A stretch of DNA of 64,000 bases from assembly GCF_002120225.1 (NCBI RefSeq), contig NZ_LAPZ01000005.1, forward strand, positions 62,001 through 126,000, in the 5' to 3' direction. The first letter of the stretch is position 1. Each line of letters begins with the position of its first letter. Shown piece after piece: positions 60,790 through 64,000 of this stretch. The notes under the pieces were generated by a model, which searched no databases, was not told where the DNA came from, and saw nothing but the letters and a program-made list of their open reading frames with translations. The stretch is from Tenacibaculum holothuriorum. Lineage in GTDB: Bacteria; Bacteroidota; Bacteroidia; Flavobacteriales; Flavobacteriaceae. A program made the translations under genes and the position numbers.

Positions 60790-62640
60790 ATGAAAACTTT
60801 CAAAAATAGATTTTTAGTAAACCTACTCTACTTTTTTACTTGGGTAGGTTATTTTTTTATTGCTCGCTTCTTATTTCTTTCATTTTATCATGACAAAACA
60901 AGCGAATTAGATTTTGTAAGCATTGTAAACACTTTTGTCTTCGGAATTAGACTCGATATGTCTTTTGCTTCATATTTGAGTTTGTTCCCTTTTTTATTAA
61001 TAATTTTTAGTATCTGGATTCCAAAGAGATTCATAAAATTTATTCTAAAAACGTATACGTTTCCTATTCTATTTTTAACAACATTGTTAATGTTAATCGA
61101 TATAGGTTTATATGCCTCTTGGGGAGCAAGAGTAGATTCCACCTTATTAAATTACATTAATACTCCGAAAATAATGCTGGCCTCTATTTCTACCTTTGAA
61201 TTAATTGGAGGTATTTTAGGATGGCTACTACTTTCATTAGGTTTTGTTTACATATTTAATAAAATAATTAATGCTATTACTTTTAACCTAGAGAAAGGTA
61301 AAATTTGGGAAACTCCAGTTTTTCTTTTACTATTTGGGTCTTTAATAATTCCTCTACGTGGTGGGTTGCAATTAATCCCAATCAATCAAAGTAATGTATA
61401 TTTTTCTAAAAATATGTTTGCCAATCATGCTGCTGTAAACTATGCTTGGAATTTTGGAAACACTTTAAGCCATAAAGTTGAAGATAAAAATCCTTATCAA
61501 AAATTCGATTCAAAGATTGCCAAAAATATTATTAAGAGAAGAAATTCTGATTTACAAAATTCTTCTTTAGATTCAATTTTAAAAACTGACAAACCTAACG
61601 TTATACTTATCGTTTGGGAAAGCTTATCTTCAAAAGTTGTAGGATCAATAGGTGGAGAACCTAATGTGACTGAAAACCTAAACAAGCTTTCAAAAGAAGG
61701 AATTTTATTCACAAATTTCTATGGAAATGGGGATAGAACCGACAAAGGTTTAGTGGCTATTTTGAGTGGATACTATCCGCAAGCAACTTCGAGTATTATA
61801 AAAATGCCACATAAAACTCGTAATCTTCCTATTCTACAAAAAGAAATGAAAAGCATCGGTTATAATACCTCTTTTTACTATGGAGGTGATATTAACTTCG
61901 GAAATATTAATACGTACATTAGAAATGGAAATATTGATAAGGTTGTAGACGGAAGTGAGTTCGATAAAGAAAATTGGAATTCTAAATGGGGAGCTCACGA
62001 TCATATATTTTTAGAAAGACTCTCTAAAGATTTAGCTCAACCTCAACAAGAACCATTTTTTGTTACTGCACTTACTTTAACAAGTCACGAGCCTTTTGAA
62101 TTTCCAGATACTTATAAGTTTGGGAAAGATTCTGAAGATAATTTATACAGAAGCTCTCAAGCATATACCGATAAAGCCATTGGTAAATTCATAGAAGAAT
62201 CTAAAAAACAACCTTGGTGGGGTAATACTTTAGTTGTAATTATGTCAGACCATGGTCACCCACTACCAAAGCACAAAGGATATTTTAATGCACCGGTACG
62301 TTTTCAAATACCAATGTTGTGGCTAGGAGGTGCTCTAAAACAAAAAGGAATTACTGTGAATACAGTTGCTGCTCAATCTGATTTTGCATATACGCTTCTT
62401 GATCTATTAAATGGAGGTAAATCGAAGTTCACTTGGGGTAAAAATATATTTAATGAGAACTCAAATCAATACGCTCATTATATTTTTAATAAAGGATTTG
62501 GAACAGTAACCAAAGATGGAACTTTCGTCTACGATTATATCAGTAACAAACCAGTAATACAAGAAGGAAATACTCGAAATTTAGATTCTTTAGGTTTTTC
62601 TATTACCCAAGAAGCTTTTCAAGATTTTATGACACGGTAA
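60790..62640 (+). CDS. LTA-synthase-like sulfatase-fold membrane protein
   Basis: A 616-residue protein. Five hydrophobic helices in the first ~200 residues (FLVNLLYFFTWVGYFFIARF, YLSLFPFLLIIFSIWIP, TFPILFLTTLLMLIDIGLYA) are followed by a periplasmic alkaline-phosphatase-fold domain: NVILIVWESLSSKVVGSIGG, the nucleophile region GNGDRTDKGLVAIL, and metal-site VVIMSDHGHPLPKHKGY. LTA synthase relatives in Gram-negatives transfer phosphoglycerol or phosphoethanolamine to envelope glycans or lipids. Substrate unknown. Confidence 0.9.
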   Translation: MKTFKNRFLVNLLYFFTWVGYFFIARFLFLSFYHDKTSELDFVSIVNTFVFGIRLDMSFASYLSLFPFLLIIFSIWIPKRFIKFILKTYTFPILFLTTLLMLIDIGLYASWGARVDSTLLNYINTPKIMLASISTFELIGGILGWLLLSLGFVYIFNKIINAITFNLEKGKIWETPVFLLLFGSLIIPLRGGLQLIPINQSNVYFSKNMFANHAAVNYAWNFGNTLSHKVEDKNPYQKFDSKIAKNIIKRRNSDLQNSSLDSILKTDKPNVILIVWESLSSKVVGSIGGEPNVTENLNKLSKEGILFTNFYGNGDRTDKGLVAILSGYYPQATSSIIKMPHKTRNLPILQKEMKSIGYNTSFYYGGDINFGNINTYIRNGNIDKVVDGSEFDKENWNSKWGAHDHIFLERLSKDLAQPQQEPFFVTALTLTSHEPFEFPDTYKFGKDSEDNLYRSSQAYTDKAIGKFIEESKKQPWWGNTLVVIMSDHGHPLPKHKGYFNAPVRFQIPMLWLGGALKQKGITVNTVAAQSDFAYTLLDLLNGGKSKFTWGKNIFNENSNQYAHYIFNKGFGTVTKDGTFVYDYISNKPVIQEGNTRNLDSLGFSITQEAFQDFMTR

Positions 62641-62642
62641 AT

Positions 62643-62673
62643 AAAAAAGGCTAGTTTTAAACTAGCCTTTTTT
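62643..62673. terminator. Bidirectional terminator
   Basis: AAAAAAGGCTAGTTT (62643-62657) pairs perfectly with AAACTAGCCTTTTTT (62659-62673). It lies between convergent genes. Confidence 0.85.
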
Positions 62674-62674
62674 A

Positions 62675-63280
62675 TTATTGTACTTTTATTGAACAACCAA
62701 TTGCTTTGGTTTCTTTATTGGTTACTTCCTTACCACTTAATAACTCATCTACTGCAGTTTCAACATATCTTTCAGAAACATCTGATGCATTTCTAGCATT
62801 ATTATCAACCGCTCCGATATAAGCTACTTTTAAATCTCCTTTATTTTTATTTAAAATAAAAACATGTGGAGTTCTTGTTGCTCCAAATTTAGGATACACT
62901 TTTTGTCCTTTGTCAAATAGATATGGAAATGTAAATCCTTTCGATTTTGCTCTTTCCATCATCGATTCAAAATCGTCTCCAGGAGATGCTTTTGGGTCAT
63001 TAGGATTAATTGCTATTACAGGATAACCTTTCTCTTTGTATTTTTTATCTAATGCTATAATTCTATCTTCATACATTTTAGAATACGGACAATGATTACA
63101 TGTAAAAACTACAATAAATCCTTTTGCTGAGTCAAAATCAGACAAGGAAACCATTTTTCCATCTACGTTTTTTAAAGAAAAGTCTTCTACTTTATCACCA
63201 ACTTTATATCCATCTTTTATCGTAAAAGCTACTGTAACTAAAAACAGTGCTAATACTCCTATTGTTTTAATTGCTTTCAT
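62675..63280 (-). CDS. Exported thioredoxin/redoxin-family protein
   Basis: A 201-residue protein with a signal peptide (TIGVLALFLVTVAFT) and an AhpC/TSA-like redoxin domain: VEDFSLKNVDGKMVSLSDFD, active site FTCNHCPYSKMYEDR (CNHC), and FGATRTPHVFILNK. It may reduce disulfides or peroxides in the periplasm. It is 11 bases after the TlpA-like gene, on the same transcript. Confidence 0.88.
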   Translation of the reverse strand: MKAIKTIGVLALFLVTVAFTIKDGYKVGDKVEDFSLKNVDGKMVSLSDFDSAKGFIVVFTCNHCPYSKMYEDRIIALDKKYKEKGYPVIAINPNDPKASPGDDFESMMERAKSKGFTFPYLFDKGQKVYPKFGATRTPHVFILNKNKGDLKVAYIGAVDNNARNASDVSERYVETAVDELLSGKEVTNKETKAIGCSIKVQ

Positions 63281-63291
63281 GTATATTGATT

Positions 63292-63777
63292 TTATTTATT
63301 AATAAACTTTTTTAATTCTCCTTCCAATTCTTCGTAAGTAAAAGATCGTTCGAAAAACTCCCTTTTATCTTTATTATAAATTAAAGTAGCTGGAATAGAT
63401 CCTGACCATTTTTCATTGATTTTTGGAATCCAATTGTTTTGATCTGGATCATCCAAAACTACAACTTTCGATTGTAATTTTTCTTTTCTTATAAATGGTT
63501 TTAATGAACTTTCTATCTGATTAGGAAAATCAAGACTTACCAAGATTACTTCTACTCCTTTTTCAGAATATTCTTTTTTTAATTTTTCAAAAGCTGGCAA
63601 TTCTTTAACACACGGTTTACACCAAGTTGCCCAAAAGTTGACAACATAAGTTATATTATCAGATTTTTCTAGCAAAGGCTGTAAACCTTTATAATCAAAA
63701 ATTGCTAAAGAATTATTTTTTGGTTTACTACATCCTAAAGCTAATAATAACACAAGTAGTTTTAATAGATTTTTCAT
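63292..63777 (-). CDS. TlpA-family thioredoxin-like lipoprotein
   Basis: A 161-residue exported protein with a lipobox (LLLALGC, Cys16) and a TlpA/ResA-like domain: NITYVVNFWATWCKPCVKEL with active site CKPC, VILVSLDFPNQIES, and cis-Pro in WSGSIPATLIYNKDK. It probably keeps envelope thiols reduced, for example in cytochrome maturation. It is first of a two-gene leftward unit with the redoxin. Confidence 0.9.
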   Translation of the reverse strand: MKNLLKLLVLLLALGCSKPKNNSLAIFDYKGLQPLLEKSDNITYVVNFWATWCKPCVKELPAFEKLKKEYSEKGVEVILVSLDFPNQIESSLKPFIRKEKLQSKVVVLDDPDQNNWIPKINEKWSGSIPATLIYNKDKREFFERSFTYEELEGELKKFINK

Positions 63778-63835
63778 GATTTTTAAAATTAGAAAAAACG
63801 AGCTTTTCTCATTTATTAATTAACGAAACATTAAC

Positions 63836-63863
63836 AAAAAAACTCAAATCAAAATGATTTGAG
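63836..63863 (-). terminator. Terminator of the leftward gene at the window end
   Basis: CTCAAATCA (63843-63851) pairs with TGATTTGAG (63855-63863). On the leftward transcript the stem is followed at once by seven T residues (63836-63842). Confidence 0.75.
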
Positions 63864-63894
63864 CTTGATGTTTTTTATATTAAAAACCTGTTGT

Positions 63895-64000
63895 TTAACA
63901 AAAAATTTCATTTAAGAGTTTTGCTAAACGAATTCCTCCTTTTTGTAATTGTTGCCTAACAACTGGAAAATACAAATACGAATAACGATAACTTAGTTTA
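63895..64000 (-). CDS. C-terminal end of probable S1/P1 nuclease (partial)
   Basis: A leftward frame enters from the right edge: about 34 residues, ending QQLQKGGIRLAKLLNEIFC, then TAA. This ending (GGxRLAxxLNEIF) closely resembles the last helix of bacterial S1/P1-type nucleases, from memory, which are secreted zinc enzymes that cleave single-stranded nucleic acids. A strong terminator lies 32 bases downstream. The active-site part is outside the window. Confidence 0.5.
   Translation of the reverse strand, partial: KLSYRYSYLYFPVVRQQLQKGGIRLAKLLNEIFC

Noticed and set aside
1..64000. tRNA, rRNA and CRISPR arrays
   Set aside because: No cloverleaf-like sequences, rRNA segments or regularly spaced direct repeats were noticed on reading both strands by eye; a covariance scan would be needed for certainty.

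Overview
The window is AT-rich and tightly packed. It looks like a chromosome segment from a marine or aquatic member of Flavobacteriaceae (Bacteroidota), of a Tenacibaculum/Polaribacter-like type. This is inferred from protein families typical of the group (a SerB-SerA fusion, DUF6090, DUF349, DUF368 and TamB proteins, a cysteine-free CT398-type protein), from type B L31, from promoters of the TAnnTTTG class, and from the gene order LUD/cdsA/ACBP. No rRNA, tRNA or CRISPR array was seen.

Layout. 1-1.9 kb: end of a LUD protein, cdsA, acyl-CoA-binding protein, YceI lipoprotein. 1.9-4.3 kb: methyltransferase and POT peptide transporter, then a decayed gene (4.37-4.76 kb). 4.76-15.1 kb: a leftward run of 13 genes carrying the catabolic kynurenine pathway: kynU, kmo, 3-hydroxyanthranilate dioxygenase, ACMSD, aminomuconate semialdehyde dehydrogenase and a RidA-type 2-aminomuconate deaminase, interleaved with an atypical SDR, a PaaI thioesterase and five genes of unknown role. 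A divergent IclR regulator (15.3 kb) shares the upstream region, which contains a candidate palindromic operator. Tryptophan dioxygenase and kynurenine formamidase are not in the window.

16-25 kb: a fused serine-biosynthesis enzyme, a UbiA-like membrane protein, gcvP, then a small redox island (thioredoxin-like protein, MarR regulator with a cysteine-rich tail, AAA ATPase fused to a gamma-glutamylcyclotransferase-like domain, YggS). A 15-bp operator-like sequence is repeated in front of the first two genes of that island. 25.1-27 kb: an intergenic region with DnaA-box-like words, and an ABC-F protein.

27.2-28.5 kb: two small ORFs, each bounded by its own perfect inverted repeat (GTTATAGGC/GCCTATAAC and GTTGCCACTA/TAGTGGCAAC) and each followed by a ~130-nt attC-like imperfect palindrome. 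This is the architecture of integron cassettes without a neighbouring integrase, and I consider it the most interesting item here. 28.7-33.4 kb: PLP histidine decarboxylase, AraC regulator, DUF4345 protein, SDR, RlmG-like methyltransferase. 33.4-36.1 kb: SigZ-like sigma factor with a thioredoxin-like protein, ArsP/YraQ-type permease, MerT-like and MerP-like proteins, probably a metal(loid) response unit.

36-64 kb: mostly housekeeping and envelope genes: FMN-binding glutamate synthase homologue, rpmE2, secreted lipoproteins, an amidohydrolase, SDR, SprT-like protease, mannose-1-phosphate guanylyltransferase, lpxK, Nif3, CT398-type coiled coil, DUF2911, DUF349, aroE, two tandem DUF368 proteins, tamB, tsaD, an LTA-synthase-like sulfatase and two thioredoxin-fold proteins. 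The window ends inside a leftward gene that resembles the C-terminus of S1/P1 nuclease.
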